This document shows positions 53,619 to 63,036 of a stretch of DNA of 64,000 nt, piece after piece. The notes beneath the pieces were generated by a model. That model saw nothing but the letters and a program-made list of their open reading frames with translations, was not told the DNA's origin and did no database searches. Source of the stretch: Geobacillus thermocatenulatus (GTDB lineage Bacteria > Bacillota > Bacilli > Bacillales > Anoxybacillaceae). A program made the translations under genes and the position numbers. How positions within the stretch are numbered: position 1 is the first letter of the stretch; every line of letters starts with the position of its first letter. The DNA is taken from NCBI RefSeq assembly GCF_002217655.1, contig NZ_NEWK01000002.1, positions 745,164-809,163 on the forward strand, read 5' to 3'.

Positions 53619-53643
53619 ACTATATGCTTGTACGCCCCGTTAT
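53619..53643 (-). promoter_or_regulatory. Candidate SigE promoter of spoVD
   Basis: CATATAGT at 53619-53626 on the minus strand is close to the SigE -10 consensus CATACANT. An ATA-containing -35 lies 14 bases upstream. spoVD is SigE-dependent in B. subtilis. The match is imperfect and lies in a 71-base gap between pbpB and spoVD. Confidence 0.4.
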
Positions 53644-53656
53644 AGAACGGCAAACA

Positions 53657-55867
53657 TCATTCGTGCGGCTCGGTTTCTTTCCGTAAAGCCGCCTCTTTCT
53701 CCTTCTCCGCCGCCGCTTTCTCCCATTGGCGCGGCGGAGCTAATTCAACAATTAAATAATCGCCTTTTCGCACCTCCGCTCCCGGACGAATGTTTTGGCT
53801 GACGACGTAGCCGGTCCCTTTCGTGCTCGGACGCAAGCCCAGAACGTTGGCCACTTTCATAGCATCACGCAGCGAGAAGCCGCGCAAATCCGGCATCGTT
53901 GCCGCCCCGTCCGTTTTCAACACGACCCGTTCGCCCAAAAGAATGTGATCGCCGCCTTGCGGAAGCTGCTGCTCAACATATTTGCCGCTTCCGATCACGA
54001 CCGGCACATATCCCTTTTCCTTCAGCTGCTTGGCTGCCGAAGCCGCCGGCTGGCCGATCCATGAATCAAGCGCCTGCGGTTTTGCAGTCTTTGCTTTCAT
54101 TTGTTTTTCCCCGTTCGGTTCAATATGCAAATATTGCAAACTGCTTTTCATCACCGTCGTAAAAATTTGCGACACCGGCGCCGCTCCCGTTTCGGTCACA
54201 TCAAGGTGCGGCTGTTGAACCGCGACATACATGAGAAGCTTCGGATCATCCGTCGGCGCCATGCCTAAAAACGAAAAAATGTAGTTTTCCCGTCCGGTCA
54301 AATAGCCCCCGGAAGCCGACGGAATTTGCGCCGTCCCCGTTTTGCCGGCGACGCGGTAGCCGTTGATTTGGTACGGACGGCCGGTGCCGTGCTCGGACGT
54401 GACGACCGTCTCTAAAATGGCGCGCACTTTGCGGGCGGTTTCCGCCGTAATCGGCTCGCCGACCACGGTCGGTCCATGATCGAGCACGACTTTGCCGCTG
54501 TCTGGGTCGATGACTTTCTCGATGACATACGGCTTCATCATTTTCCCATCGTTGGCGATCGCCGTCGCCGCTTGGATTTGCTGGATTGGCGTCACCGATG
54601 TCCCTTGGCCGAATCCGGTCGTAATTCGTTCAATCGGGTAGCGATAGCGGATTTGCCCGACCGCTTCGTTCGGCAAATCGATGCCCGTTTTCCGGTCAAA
54701 ATGGAAACGGTGCAAATATTGCAAAAACCGATCTTCGCCAAGCTTTTCTTTCACTAAAATCGAAAAGGCGACGTTTGAAGAGCGCTGCACCCCTTCATTA
54801 AACGTGATCGTCCCCCAGCCGACATCGTTATGGTCGCGGATCGTGTTCGGCCCCACTTTGTAGGAACCGGAGCGATACGTTTCGTTGCCGTTATACACTC
54901 CTTCGTTGATGGCCGCCGCGAGCGTGAACACTTTCATCGTCGATCCCGGCTCATATGGATAGGAAATGGCGTCATTTAAAAAGTTCGTAATATCACGCTT
55001 GTTTGGGTCGAAGCTTGGACGCGTCGCCATCGCCAAAATTTTCCCTGTTTTTGGATCAGCGACGATGGCGATCATTTTTTTCGGCTTGTATTGCTTCTCG
55101 ACACTGCTCATCGCATCTTCCAAAAACGATTGAATCTTTCCGTCGATCGTCAAATAGACGTTTGACCCATTGTCCGGCTTGACAATGCGCTCTTTCCCCC
55201 CAGGGAGGCGGAAGCCTTTTGCGTCGCTGGCAAATGACACATAGCCGTCTTTTTCACGCAAATACCGGTCAAGTTCTTTTTCCACCCCCATTTTGCCGAC
55301 TGTGTCGTTGGCTTCATTTTTTTGCGCATAGCCGATGACGTGCGACGCAAACACACCGTTCGGATAAAACCGGCTCGTGTCGCGGATGAAAACGATGCCT
55401 GGCAAATGGAGCGCTTCGATTTTCCGTTTCAGCTCAAAACTAATGTTGCGGCCGTAGGACCCAAACTCGACTTGCTTCGCTTTTTTGGTCAAAATGCGCT
55501 CCATCTCCTCGACGTCCATGCCAAGAAGCGGGGCGAGTTGTTCCGCTGTTTTTTTCGGATCGACCACATGGTGCGGATGATCCGGATCGGTTGTCATCTT
55601 CGGATCCAAAACGGCCACAACTGTATACGACGGCACATCTTCAGCCAAAACGGCGCCGTTGCGGTCGAAAATCGTTCCGCGCTTCGCCTTGATCGTCCGC
55701 GTTTGTTGGTGCTGCCGCTCCGCGATCACAGCCAGCGTTTGGCCGTCCGCTTTGCCGGTCCATTCAAGCTGCACAAAGCGGGCGAACAACAGAGAAAAGA
55801 GGAAGCCGAACAGGCAAAACAGGATGAACGCTCCTTGATGGGTGTTGCGATGCTTTCTTGCCTCCAT
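53657..55867 (-). CDS. pbpB: Division penicillin-binding protein 2B (PbpB/FtsI)
   Basis: A 736-residue class B PBP needed for septal synthesis. One membrane segment (about 13-33) is followed by the dimer domain. The transpeptidase domain has STMK (Ser309), SSN (363-365) and KTGTAQ (509-514). Two C-terminal PASTA domains (about 590-720) and a charged tail follow. It lies seven bases after ftsL. SpoVD downstream is a clear paralogue specialised for sporulation. Confidence 0.95.
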   Translation of the reverse strand: MEARKHRNTHQGAFILFCLFGFLFSLLFARFVQLEWTGKADGQTLAVIAERQHQQTRTIKAKRGTIFDRNGAVLAEDVPSYTVVAVLDPKMTTDPDHPHHVVDPKKTAEQLAPLLGMDVEEMERILTKKAKQVEFGSYGRNISFELKRKIEALHLPGIVFIRDTSRFYPNGVFASHVIGYAQKNEANDTVGKMGVEKELDRYLREKDGYVSFASDAKGFRLPGGKERIVKPDNGSNVYLTIDGKIQSFLEDAMSSVEKQYKPKKMIAIVADPKTGKILAMATRPSFDPNKRDITNFLNDAISYPYEPGSTMKVFTLAAAINEGVYNGNETYRSGSYKVGPNTIRDHNDVGWGTITFNEGVQRSSNVAFSILVKEKLGEDRFLQYLHRFHFDRKTGIDLPNEAVGQIRYRYPIERITTGFGQGTSVTPIQQIQAATAIANDGKMMKPYVIEKVIDPDSGKVVLDHGPTVVGEPITAETARKVRAILETVVTSEHGTGRPYQINGYRVAGKTGTAQIPSASGGYLTGRENYIFSFLGMAPTDDPKLLMYVAVQQPHLDVTETGAAPVSQIFTTVMKSSLQYLHIEPNGEKQMKAKTAKPQALDSWIGQPAASAAKQLKEKGYVPVVIGSGKYVEQQLPQGGDHILLGERVVLKTDGAATMPDLRGFSLRDAMKVANVLGLRPSTKGTGYVVSQNIRPGAEVRKGDYLIVELAPPRQWEKAAAEKEKEAALRKETEPHE

Positions 55868-55873
55868 CGCCGA

Positions 55874-56230
55874 TCATTCCTGCACAACTTTCACATGGTT
55901 TTCGTTGAGCGACAAACCGAGCTCTTTTGCCTTTTGCAAAATGCGCTCGTACGCGCTCAGCCGTTGCACCTCGACATATAGGTCATTGTTCTCCTTTTTC
56001 TGCTCGTCAATCGACGTCTCGAGCTTTTGCACCCCTTTGTTCAATTCGTAAATACGCACTTGGTTCGAGACGATATGAACCGCCGCATAGAAAATAAACA
56101 AGCCAAACAACACAAACAGCATCTTTTCAGCCAGTGACAGGCGAAAGCGCTGCTTCCGCCGCGTCTTCGGGCTTGGCGGTGACGCCGGATGTCGTTGTTC
56201 GCGCGCGACTTTGACTGCTGCGTCGTTCAC
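55874..56230 (-). CDS. ftsL: Cell division protein FtsL
   Basis: A 118-residue bitopic protein with a basic cytoplasmic tail, one membrane segment (LFVLFGLFIFYAAVHIV) and a leucine-zipper-like coiled coil. The coil pairs with DivIC. The C-terminal ERILQKAKELGLSL is typical. I chose GTG at 56230, six bases after GGAGGGG; ATG codons further upstream have no ribosome site. The length matches B. subtilis FtsL (117 residues). Confidence 0.9.
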   Translation of the reverse strand: MNDAAVKVAREQRHPASPPSPKTRRKQRFRLSLAEKMLFVLFGLFIFYAAVHIVSNQVRIYELNKGVQKLETSIDEQKKENNDLYVEVQRLSAYERILQKAKELGLSLNENHVKVVQE

Positions 56231-56326
56231 ATTTTTCCCCTCCTGTTTCTCCATGCATTCGTTTTTCGCCGCAATGGGCGGCGCCCGCATTGAAATTTGG
56301 TTGTGTTTCCCGGCTATTTTCGTCAT

Positions 56327-57259
56327 CTACAGCTTTTCGGCAATGCGGAGTTTGGCGGAACGGGCGCGACGGTTTCGTTCGAGCTCTTCCTCGGAAGGAA
56401 CGATCGGTTTTTTTGTAATGATTTTCAGCACGGGGCGGTAGTCGTCGGGGAGAACCGGAAGCCCCGGGGGCAACGGCGGGCTTTCGCTCGCCTTTTTAAA
56501 CGTTTCTTTGCAAATGCGGTCTTCAAGCGAATGAAACGTAATGACGCTCACCCGGCCGCCGGATGCAAGCAGTTCGATCGCCTGCTCGAGCGCCTCGCGA
56601 AACGCCTCAAGTTCGTCGTTGACCGCGATGCGAAGCGCCTGAAAAATGCGTTTGGCCGGGTGTCCGCCGCTGCGGCGCGCCGGGGCGGGAATCGCTTCCT
56701 TGATCACATCAACGAGCTCCCCCGTCGTTTGAATCGGCCTTGTGCGGCGCACTTCCTCGATTTTGCGCGCCACTTGCTTCGAAAACTTCTCTTCGCCGTA
56801 ACGGAAAAAGATGCGGACGAGCTCCTCGTATGGCCAGCGGTTGACAATCTCCGCCGCCGTCAGCCGCTGCTTGCGGTCCATCCGCATATCAAGCGGCGCA
56901 TCGTGTTGATAACTAAAGCCACGCTCGGGTTCGTCGAGCTGAGGCGAAGAAACCCCTAAATCAAACAAGACGCCATCGACGGACTTGACGCCAAGCGCCG
57001 AAAGCTCCTCTTGCAAAAACCGGAAGTTCCGGTGCACAAACTGCACTTGCCGGCCGTAGCGGGCGAGCCGTTCGCGCGCATGCATGATGGCGGCTTCGTC
57101 TTGGTCAAAGGCAAACAGCTTCCCACGTGCCGACAAACGGGAGAGCAAATATTCGCTATGGCCGCCGCCGCCCAGCGTACAATCGACGTAAATGCCGTCA
57201 GGGCGGATATTCAACCCATCGACTGCCTCTTTCAGCAATACTGTTGTATGTTGAAACAC
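56327..57259 (-). CDS. rsmH: 16S rRNA (cytosine1402-N4)-methyltransferase RsmH (MraW)
   Basis: A 310-residue methyltransferase modifying the ribosomal P site. Family parts are [15 protein letters not shown], the SAM loop [37 protein letters not shown] and [17 protein letters not shown]. The start is GTG at 57259 after AAGGTGGTGG. It is the first gene of the division cluster here; mraZ, which precedes it in most Firmicutes, is absent. Confidence 0.95.
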   Translation of the reverse strand: MFQHTTVLLKEAVDGLNIRPDGIYVDCTLGGGGHSEYLLSRLSARGKLFAFDQDEAAIMHARERLARYGRQVQFVHRNFRFLQEELSALGVKSVDGVLFDLGVSSPQLDEPERGFSYQHDAPLDMRMDRKQRLTAAEIVNRWPYEELVRIFFRYGEEKFSKQVARKIEEVRRTRPIQTTGELVDVIKEAIPAPARRSGGHPAKRIFQALRIAVNDELEAFREALEQAIELLASGGRVSVITFHSLEDRICKETFKKASESPPLPPGLPVLPDDYRPVLKIITKKPIVPSEEELERNRRARSAKLRIAEKL

Positions 57260-57537
57260 ATGTCCACCACCTTCGCTGTTGCCAGCCACACTCACATCAG
57301 CCAGTGGCCGCCTTCTTATTATATCGCAAAGACGGACAAAATTTTAGCTTTTTTTGTAAAAAAACGTCCTTTTTTGTTTCTTTTTGTCGGACGGACCAAT
57401 CACGGCCATCCTGGCGGCTTCACCCCTTTACTTTTATTCCCATTTTGTGAATATTGTTTTTTTACAGTTCATTTCACAAAAAAGAAAATCCTGCTCAAAG
57501 CAGGATGTTTCTTTTCGACTTTTTCTTTGAAAAAGCC
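57260..57537. promoter_or_regulatory. Intergenic region with rsmH promoter; mraZ absent
   Basis: This 278-base AT-rich gap between bshC and rsmH carries TATAAT (57318-57323, minus strand), which probably starts the division cluster, and the bshC terminator. The -35 is poor. No mraZ reading frame or remnant is visible in either strand. Confidence 0.6.
57480..57505 (-). terminator. Terminator of bshC
   Basis: A 7-bp stem, ATCCTGC with GCAGGAT, is followed on the minus strand by TTTTCTTTTTT. It lies about 35 bases after the bshC stop. Confidence 0.85.
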
Positions 57538-59166
57538 TCACATATATACAATTTTATGCATTCCATTGCCAAGACTGCGAATGGCCAGAAGTTTTTCTAC
57601 AAAATCAAATCCGTAGCGATTGATGTAATAAAACACGTTCCAAACCCTCTCCTGGAGCGCGCCGTTCGGCCGAAGCGACGTCTCAATGCGCCAAAATTTC
57701 CGCCACTCCGTCTCATGTTTGCGCAACAGCGCCCGCTCGAGCGCTTGCTGAAGAAACTCGATTTGCGCCTGAATGATGGCGGCATTTTTCGCCACCAATC
57801 CCTCCAATCCGCGATCAATCGCCACCCCAAGCTCACGGAGCGGACGGTGCGCCGCGTCAATGTCCGCCTTCGCTTTGGCAAATGCTGAAGCAAGCGGCGC
57901 TTGAGCAGTCGCCTCGCGCCACTCCCGCTTTGCTTCATCGAGCCGCCCAGTCAATACGTCAACCACCTCAAGGCCGATATCGGACAGGTCGGTTTGCAGC
58001 GAACGGCTGACAATCGTCGCCTGCAGACGCGGCACGACCGGCGGCATTTCGAATCCGAACAGCGGAAACGCCTCTTTCAATTCCGCCCAATAAGCGACCT
58101 CCCCCGGTCCGGCAACGAAAGCGAGCGTCGGCAGCAAATGCTCTTGCATGAGCGGACGAGTGACGACATTGTTGCTGAAACGGGCCGGATTCGTTTCCGC
58201 AAGCTCAAGGAGCTCTTCTCTTGTCCAAACGAGAGTTCCCGCCTTATTGTGAAACAGGCCGCGTTCCTCATCATACTGCAAAAGCGAACGTTCACGGCCG
58301 TCGTAATAAAACAAGTTGGCCGCGTCACGACCGATTTCAATCAGCGGCGCATATCCGAGCGCGCGCAACGCCTCTTGCTGAGCAAGCACCGCGGCCGTCA
58401 CATCGCGATGGCGTTCAATGAGCGCGGCGAAAAAGCGGCGCTCAAGCAGCCGCACCGCCGCATCGCCAGCGTTCAAAACAACTAAGCCGTGATCAGCGAA
58501 CAGCCGGAGCACAATGGCGGCAAAAAAGTCGACAAACGTGCGTGCCTCATCAAGACACGATAACAAAAAGGAAAGCAGCTCATTCGTCACGTCCGTTTCC
58601 CCATACGTTTTGACGACGCGCTCGACCCACTCTTTCGCAGCCATCCGGTCCAGCGGCACATCGGCAGCCATCCGTTTTTCGTTCGTTTTGTGTGGGTACG
58701 TTGCTTTTTTTACTTCTCCTTCCTCAACAACATAAACGTGATTGATTTCCGCGATGTCATGATCTTCGCCAGCGATCCAAAACAGCGGTACGACCGGCAC
58801 GCCCAGTTTCCGCTCCTGCTCTTTGGCAAGCTGGATGATCGTGATGATCTTATAAATCGTATACAGCGGCCCGGTCAACAGCCCGGCTTGCTGGCCTCCA
58901 ACAATGACGACGCTTCGCTCGTTGCGCAGTTTCTCAATGTTTGCCATCGCAGCCGCGCTCGCCGCGAAGCGCCGGTGATAAGCGTGCAAATAGTCGGCAA
59001 GCCCTTCTCGGTCATACGTTCTTCCTTCCAAATAGGCCAACCGCCGACAAAACGCTTCATCGTCCGTCTGGGCATAAGCGAAGCCGTTCTCTGCTGGAAA
59101 CGCGCCGGTTATGTAATCAGCCGCCAATTTCGTCGCCGCTGGCAACGGAATTTCGCGAACTTCCAT
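57538..59166 (-). CDS. bshC: Bacillithiol biosynthesis cysteine-adding enzyme BshC
   Basis: A 542-residue protein that adds cysteine to GlcN-malate in the last step of bacillithiol synthesis. Family segments include VVIVGGQQAGLLTGPLYTIYKIITII, PLFWIAGEDHDIAEINHV and LAFVAGPGEVAYWAELKEAF. A coiled coil lies in the C-terminal part. The ATG follows GGGAG. It precedes the division cluster as yllA does in B. subtilis. Confidence 0.94.
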   Translation of the reverse strand: MEVREIPLPAATKLAADYITGAFPAENGFAYAQTDDEAFCRRLAYLEGRTYDREGLADYLHAYHRRFAASAAAMANIEKLRNERSVVIVGGQQAGLLTGPLYTIYKIITIIQLAKEQERKLGVPVVPLFWIAGEDHDIAEINHVYVVEEGEVKKATYPHKTNEKRMAADVPLDRMAAKEWVERVVKTYGETDVTNELLSFLLSCLDEARTFVDFFAAIVLRLFADHGLVVLNAGDAAVRLLERRFFAALIERHRDVTAAVLAQQEALRALGYAPLIEIGRDAANLFYYDGRERSLLQYDEERGLFHNKAGTLVWTREELLELAETNPARFSNNVVTRPLMQEHLLPTLAFVAGPGEVAYWAELKEAFPLFGFEMPPVVPRLQATIVSRSLQTDLSDIGLEVVDVLTGRLDEAKREWREATAQAPLASAFAKAKADIDAAHRPLRELGVAIDRGLEGLVAKNAAIIQAQIEFLQQALERALLRKHETEWRKFWRIETSLRPNGALQERVWNVFYYINRYGFDFVEKLLAIRSLGNGMHKIVYM

Positions 59167-59248
59167 GGCGAAAAACTCCCTTTCTTATGTATTCTTTCAT
59201 GAGTATAGCACGTTTATGGCCAAGAGAAAAAAAGCTTGCTCGGCCACA

Positions 59249-59635
59249 CTAAAGGCTCATCGCAACGCGCATGACCATTCCGTATACAAGCAGCCCGGCG
59301 TAAAGAGAGGCAAAAATGAGAAAACTCGCCCGCCAAAAGACGCGGAACACCGTCCGCAAACGAAAGTCCGCTTTTTTCCGCCAATAGCCAAGCGCGATTG
59401 CCGCGTGCAGACCAAACAAAAAGAGAAGAAGAGGAACGAAGTACGATTTTCTAAACAGCACTGTCAGCAAAAAATAGACAGCGGCGATGAACAAAGCAGT
59501 CGCAGCGTTGACCGCGGCATAAAACGCTGCCCGCCTTCGCCTGCCGACCAAGCGTGCTCCGAAGTAGACGAGCAAAAACAGCAAAAGCGGCGCGGTCACA
59601 AACGTCGCTATCGTCGAAGCGAGCCAATCATCCAT
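59249..59635 (-). CDS. DUF3397 family membrane protein
   Basis: A 128-residue protein with four hydrophobic segments (about 8-30, 38-60, 65-85, 105-125) and arginine-rich loops (GRRRRAAF, YWRKKADFRLR). It matches the DUF3397 family of small Bacillus membrane proteins, whose function is unknown. It overlaps the end of panE by eight bases, so the two are probably co-translated. Confidence 0.8.
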   Translation of the reverse strand: MDDWLASTIATFVTAPLLLFLLVYFGARLVGRRRRAAFYAAVNAATALFIAAVYFLLTVLFRKSYFVPLLLFLFGLHAAIALGYWRKKADFRLRTVFRVFWRASFLIFASLYAGLLVYGMVMRVAMSL

Positions 59636-60521
59636 CCATCTCTCCCCCTTCCTTCCCTTTCACCGCGCAAAAGACAAAGCGGACGACCGGCAGCATAGCG
59701 CCGCGCGCCTCCCCTTGTTTCAACACATAGCCCAAAATGGCGTCAATCTCCGTCCGGCGCCCGTTCGCCAAGTCCATATACATCGACGAATAGTTGTCTG
59801 CTGTTTTTCGGCATATGCGGACGACACGCTCCCACGCCCGATTAGCGTCTTCAAGCGGCAGCACGTTCTGCACCTCATCAAACAGCTGCCTCATCATATC
59901 GCGGTACGGAGCCGTTTCTAGCAGCGCCCCGTTTTTCACTTGCAATAGAGCGGTGAGCGGATTGATGACTGCGTTGACAACAAGCTTGTCCACAAGAATG
60001 CGCTCCCAATCATCCGCCCATTCGATCGGAAAGCCGCGCTCCCCTTCCCGAAGCTCCCGGGCGTCGCCAAATGAACCATAGCGGGAAGCAAGTGTCAGCT
60101 TTCCGACGCCCGTATGCGCCACCGTCCGGTCATCCAGCTTCATGGCACCATGCTCCACGACGCCGACGAGGACATTTTTGTCGGCAAACATCGTCAACTG
60201 CTCGAGATGCCCCATGCCGTTTTGCAAAAAAACGAGCGTGCGAACGCGGCGAAACGCGTCGATTTGCGCACAGACGGAAGCGAGATCGTACTGTTTGACG
60301 GTCACAAACACGAGCGGCTCGTCCAGCTCTGCTCCAGCAAACGGCTGCGCGCGCACCGCCACGACCGATGTCTCGCCATCTTTTTTCAGCGCCACACCAT
60401 GCTCGGCAAGCTGCCTTGCTTGGGACGGACGCCTCGTATAGACCGTCACCCCATGGCGCCGCCCAAGATAAGCGGCGAGCAGCAATCCGATTGCTCCGCC
60501 GCCGACAATCCCAATGTTCAA
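59628..60521 (-). CDS. panE: 2-Dehydropantoate 2-reductase
   Basis: A 297-residue NADPH-dependent enzyme of pantothenate synthesis. It starts NIGIVGGGAIGLLLAAYLGRRHGVTVYTRR, the Rossmann fold, then has FVTVKQYD, QNGMGHLEQL and the catalytic-lysine region VDKLVVNAVINPLTAL. It corresponds to B. subtilis ylbQ (panE). The start is TTG at 60521 after GGGGGAGAAGG; an upstream ATG lacks a ribosome site. Confidence 0.9.
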   Translation of the reverse strand: MNIGIVGGGAIGLLLAAYLGRRHGVTVYTRRPSQARQLAEHGVALKKDGETSVVAVRAQPFAGAELDEPLVFVTVKQYDLASVCAQIDAFRRVRTLVFLQNGMGHLEQLTMFADKNVLVGVVEHGAMKLDDRTVAHTGVGKLTLASRYGSFGDARELREGERGFPIEWADDWERILVDKLVVNAVINPLTALLQVKNGALLETAPYRDMMRQLFDEVQNVLPLEDANRAWERVVRICRKTADNYSSMYMDLANGRRTEIDAILGYVLKQGEARGAMLPVVRFVFCAVKGKEGGEMDG

Positions 60522-60590
60522 TCCTTCTCCCCCGCTTTCTTGCAACATGGCGTTAGCCTTATTTTAGCAGAGATCTTCTTCTTCCGTTAA

Positions 60591-60618
60591 GAAAAAAAGC
60601 CGGCGAAAAGCCAGCCTT
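60591..60618 (-). terminator. Terminator of rsfA
   Basis: A stem with G-T pairs (60598-60604 with 60610-60618) starts at the rsfA stop codon and is followed by seven T on the minus strand. Confidence 0.75.
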
Positions 60619-61196
60619 TACCCTTCGTCGACGCCTTCAGCCACTGCATTCGGCGCCGGTTTCCCGCTGTCTGTCACCATTCTGCGCGCCCGCTCCATAA
60701 TGGAAAGCAGCGTTTTATACTCCTCCTGGATCACAGCTAGTTGTTTTTGCAGCGATTCTTTTTCCATTTGCAACTTCGTTACCATTTGCTGCAGCTGCTC
60801 CATGTCATTTTTGAGCGCCCGGTTTTCATCGGCCGTCCGTCGGGCGTCGCGCGCCTTTTGCTCCTCAGCTTGCAAAAAGGCCAGCACTTCCGCCCATGAC
60901 AAATGGCTTTTGACTGCCGCTTCCACCTTCGCCTGCCCCTCGCTTTCCTTCGTTGATGAGGTTTCTTTTTTTCGCATCTTCCGTTCTTGCTTGGCTTGCT
61001 CGATCTCCTCCTTGTACTGCTTGCGAACGCACGAATTCCAGCGAAATCCGCACGCTGCCGCCGTCCGCGACAAGCGCCGCCCGACTTCGGCAAACGCCTC
61101 CAGTTGGGTGCCGCCTTCGCGAATATACTGAAGCACAACATTCGCCAACAACTCATCCTCTTCTTTCGTCCATGCGTCTTGACGTACTCCCGTCAT
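60618..61196 (-). CDS. rsfA: Prespore-specific transcriptional regulator RsfA
   Basis: A 192-residue protein with an N-terminal Myb/SANT-like DNA-binding domain ([48 protein letters not shown]). A long coiled coil lies at about 115-170. RsfA modulates SigF-dependent genes in the forespore, and a SigF-type promoter precedes it here. Start at the ATG after a run of GGGG. Confidence 0.93.
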   Translation of the reverse strand: MTGVRQDAWTKEEDELLANVVLQYIREGGTQLEAFAEVGRRLSRTAAACGFRWNSCVRKQYKEEIEQAKQERKMRKKETSSTKESEGQAKVEAAVKSHLSWAEVLAFLQAEEQKARDARRTADENRALKNDMEQLQQMVTKLQMEKESLQKQLAVIQEEYKTLLSIMERARRMVTDSGKPAPNAVAEGVDEG

Positions 61197-61207
61197 CCCC
61201 TTCCCCC

Positions 61208-61237
61208 CTTATCGCCGCTTTGTCATTATATGTATGC
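61208..61237 (-). promoter_or_regulatory. Candidate SigF-type promoter of rsfA
   Basis: GCATA (61233-61237) and GGCGATAAG (61208-61216) are 16 bases apart on the minus strand. They match the forespore consensus apart from the last base. rsfA is SigF-dependent in B. subtilis. A TATAAT also occurs inside the spacer, so a SigA promoter is possible. Confidence 0.5.
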
Positions 61238-61265
61238 GGCTAGTAGAAACGGTAGAAGGAAAAAA

Positions 61266-62027
61266 TTACTTCTTACACAAAAAAGGACGCAATGCCTGTT
61301 CATGTTCGGCCGACCCCCACAGCTCGGCGCAACGGGCGATCTCGGCGAAGAACTGCTCTCGAAACCAAGTTGTTCGCCATTTTTCGCCAGCTGCGGCCTT
61401 ATATGCCTGCAAGACGGAAAGCGATCGCTCCGCATAAGGCGCCAGCCGTTCACGCCATTGTTCGTGCCAATGTTCGGCTGGTAGGATGGCGTCAACCCAA
61501 CCGCACGCTTCCATCGCCTCCGCCGTCATCGGCTCGGCGCGCAGCAATACATCAAGCGCCCGCCCGTACGGAAGTTTGGCAAACAGCATCGAAGCTCCTC
61601 CCCAGCCGGTCGTAATGCCAAGTCGACCTTGCACAAATCCGATCCGGCTTCCTTCTTTGGCAAAGCGAAAATCGCAAGCGGTCGCCAGCTCGCAGCCGCC
61701 CCCCATCGCTGTTCCGTTGACAAGGGCGGCCGTCGGCTTCGGAAACGTCAGCAGCCTGTACAGCAGCTCTCCCATGCGCATGAGCATCTGTCTTGCCTCC
61801 GTGCCGCGCAAATGCCCAAACTCGCTCAAATCGCCGCCGGAGCAAAACGCCTCGCTGCCGGCACCGGTAATGGCGAACACTTTCACCTGTGGATCAGCCG
61901 CCGCCTGTTCCATCGCCTCCTCAAGCGCCCCCATCACGGCAAAATTGATCGCATTCCGTTTCTCTGGACGGCAAATTGTAAACAGCGCAATGCCGTCGTG
62001 ATGCTCCAACATCGCTTCCATCAGCAC
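61266..62027 (-). CDS. Enoyl-CoA hydratase/isomerase family protein
   Basis: A 253-residue crotonase-fold protein. It has RPEKRNAINFAVM, the oxyanion-hole segment ITGAGSEAFCSGGDLSEF, and NGTAMGGGCELATACDFRFA. The catalytic-loop glutamate pattern in FVQGRLGITTGWGGASML is close to the family norm. The exact substrate is unknown. GTG at 62027 and ATG at 62021 are both plausible starts after AAAGGAG. B. subtilis has no such gene between rpmF and rsfA. Confidence 0.85.
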   Translation of the reverse strand: MLMEAMLEHHDGIALFTICRPEKRNAINFAVMGALEEAMEQAAADPQVKVFAITGAGSEAFCSGGDLSEFGHLRGTEARQMLMRMGELLYRLLTFPKPTAALVNGTAMGGGCELATACDFRFAKEGSRIGFVQGRLGITTGWGGASMLFAKLPYGRALDVLLRAEPMTAEAMEACGWVDAILPAEHWHEQWRERLAPYAERSLSVLQAYKAAAGEKWRTTWFREQFFAEIARCAELWGSAEHEQALRPFLCKK

Positions 62028-62133
62028 GTCTCTCCTTTCTTCATCAATGAATTGGGCACGTTCTCTTCAATTTCCTGCCTCACGCCGAAAAAAACTGCCG
62101 CCTGGACGAACAACTGATTTTTTGCAGACAATC

Positions 62134-62162
62134 AAAAAGGCTGTCCTCTTTTCGGACAGCCT
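62134..62162 (-). terminator. Terminator of rpmF
   Basis: Stem AGGCTGTCC with GGACAGCCT (62138-62146 and 62154-62162) is followed by TTTTT on the minus strand, 18 bases after the rpmF stop. Confidence 0.9.
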
Positions 62163-62180
62163 GTCGTTCGATGTCGGCCA

Positions 62181-62354
62181 TTATTTGTTGACGACATCTC
62201 TTCCTTTGTATGTTCCGCATGCTTTGCAGACGCGGTGCGCCAATTTCCATTCGCCGCAGTTCGGGCATTGCACCATGCCTGGCACTTGCAGTTTAAAGTG
62301 CGTGCGGCGCAGCCGTTTTCTCGTTTTCGATGTTCTTCTAAAAGGTACTGCCAT
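62181..62354 (-). CDS. rpmF: 50S ribosomal protein L32
   Basis: A 57-residue protein beginning [19 protein letters not shown], with the zinc-binding cysteines CPNCGEW and CKACGTY. It is the zinc-containing form of L32. The ATG at 62354 lies six bases after GGAGGTG; an ATG one codon upstream is closer to the site. It follows the ylbN gene, as in most Bacilli. Confidence 0.97.
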   Translation of the reverse strand: MAVPFRRTSKTRKRLRRTHFKLQVPGMVQCPNCGEWKLAHRVCKACGTYKGRDVVNK

Positions 62355-62496
62355 CATTCCCACCTCCTTGTCGGGCGCATTTTGGCATATCCATGCCGGC
62401 GGACCAGCCAACCTCAAGGCCGCCGTCCGCCGGCACACAAGGCGGCTGCCGGACGGCGCGCCATAGGCGCCATCGGCCGGCAACGCCGACTCACGA

Positions 62497-63036
62497 TCAT
62501 TCCTCTCGTTTTTCCTCGAAAAACTTGGCCAGCCCTGCAAGGCGAGGATCTACTTTCTGTTCCCGCTCTTGCATCGCTTTCTCCCATTCTTCTTCCGACA
62601 GAACGTCCCATCCTTCCCCATGTTGCGGCGCGCCGCCGGCAACCGGTCCTTCGGCGATCAGCTGCAACGGGATTTCAAGCAAAATCAACTCGCGGATGAT
62701 GGGGTTCAAATCAATCGTGTCCCCCGCCACCATATGGGTGTCCTCATCGGTCTCCACGATGCCGCTGCCATCCGCAAAAAACGTCTCCGTCGTCTGAATG
62801 GAAAACGGATACGTCACATCGACAAGCGTCCGCGAGCAAGGCAACACCATCGTTCCGGACAATGTCAAATGAAACGTGAATTTTGTCGACCCGACATCCG
62901 CTTTTCCTTGGACGTGCACCGGCGAAATATCGCGGATCAACGTGTCAATTTGTTTTAAATCGGACACATCGACCGTCTCATCAATCGCCATTTCCTTATG
63001 TTGAAAACGGCGAAGCTGTTGGACCGTCCATTTCAT
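62497..63036 (-). CDS. ylbN: YceD/DUF177 family protein YlbN
   Basis: A 179-residue protein of the DUF177 family, which accompanies rpmF in many bacteria and plants and is linked to 23S rRNA accumulation there. Features are [38 protein letters not shown] and the C-terminal [12 protein letters not shown]. The ATG follows GAGGTG. A consensus SigA promoter lies about 30 bases upstream. Confidence 0.92.
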   Translation of the reverse strand: MKWTVQQLRRFQHKEMAIDETVDVSDLKQIDTLIRDISPVHVQGKADVGSTKFTFHLTLSGTMVLPCSRTLVDVTYPFSIQTTETFFADGSGIVETDEDTHMVAGDTIDLNPIIRELILLEIPLQLIAEGPVAGGAPQHGEGWDVLSEEEWEKAMQEREQKVDPRLAGLAKFFEEKREE

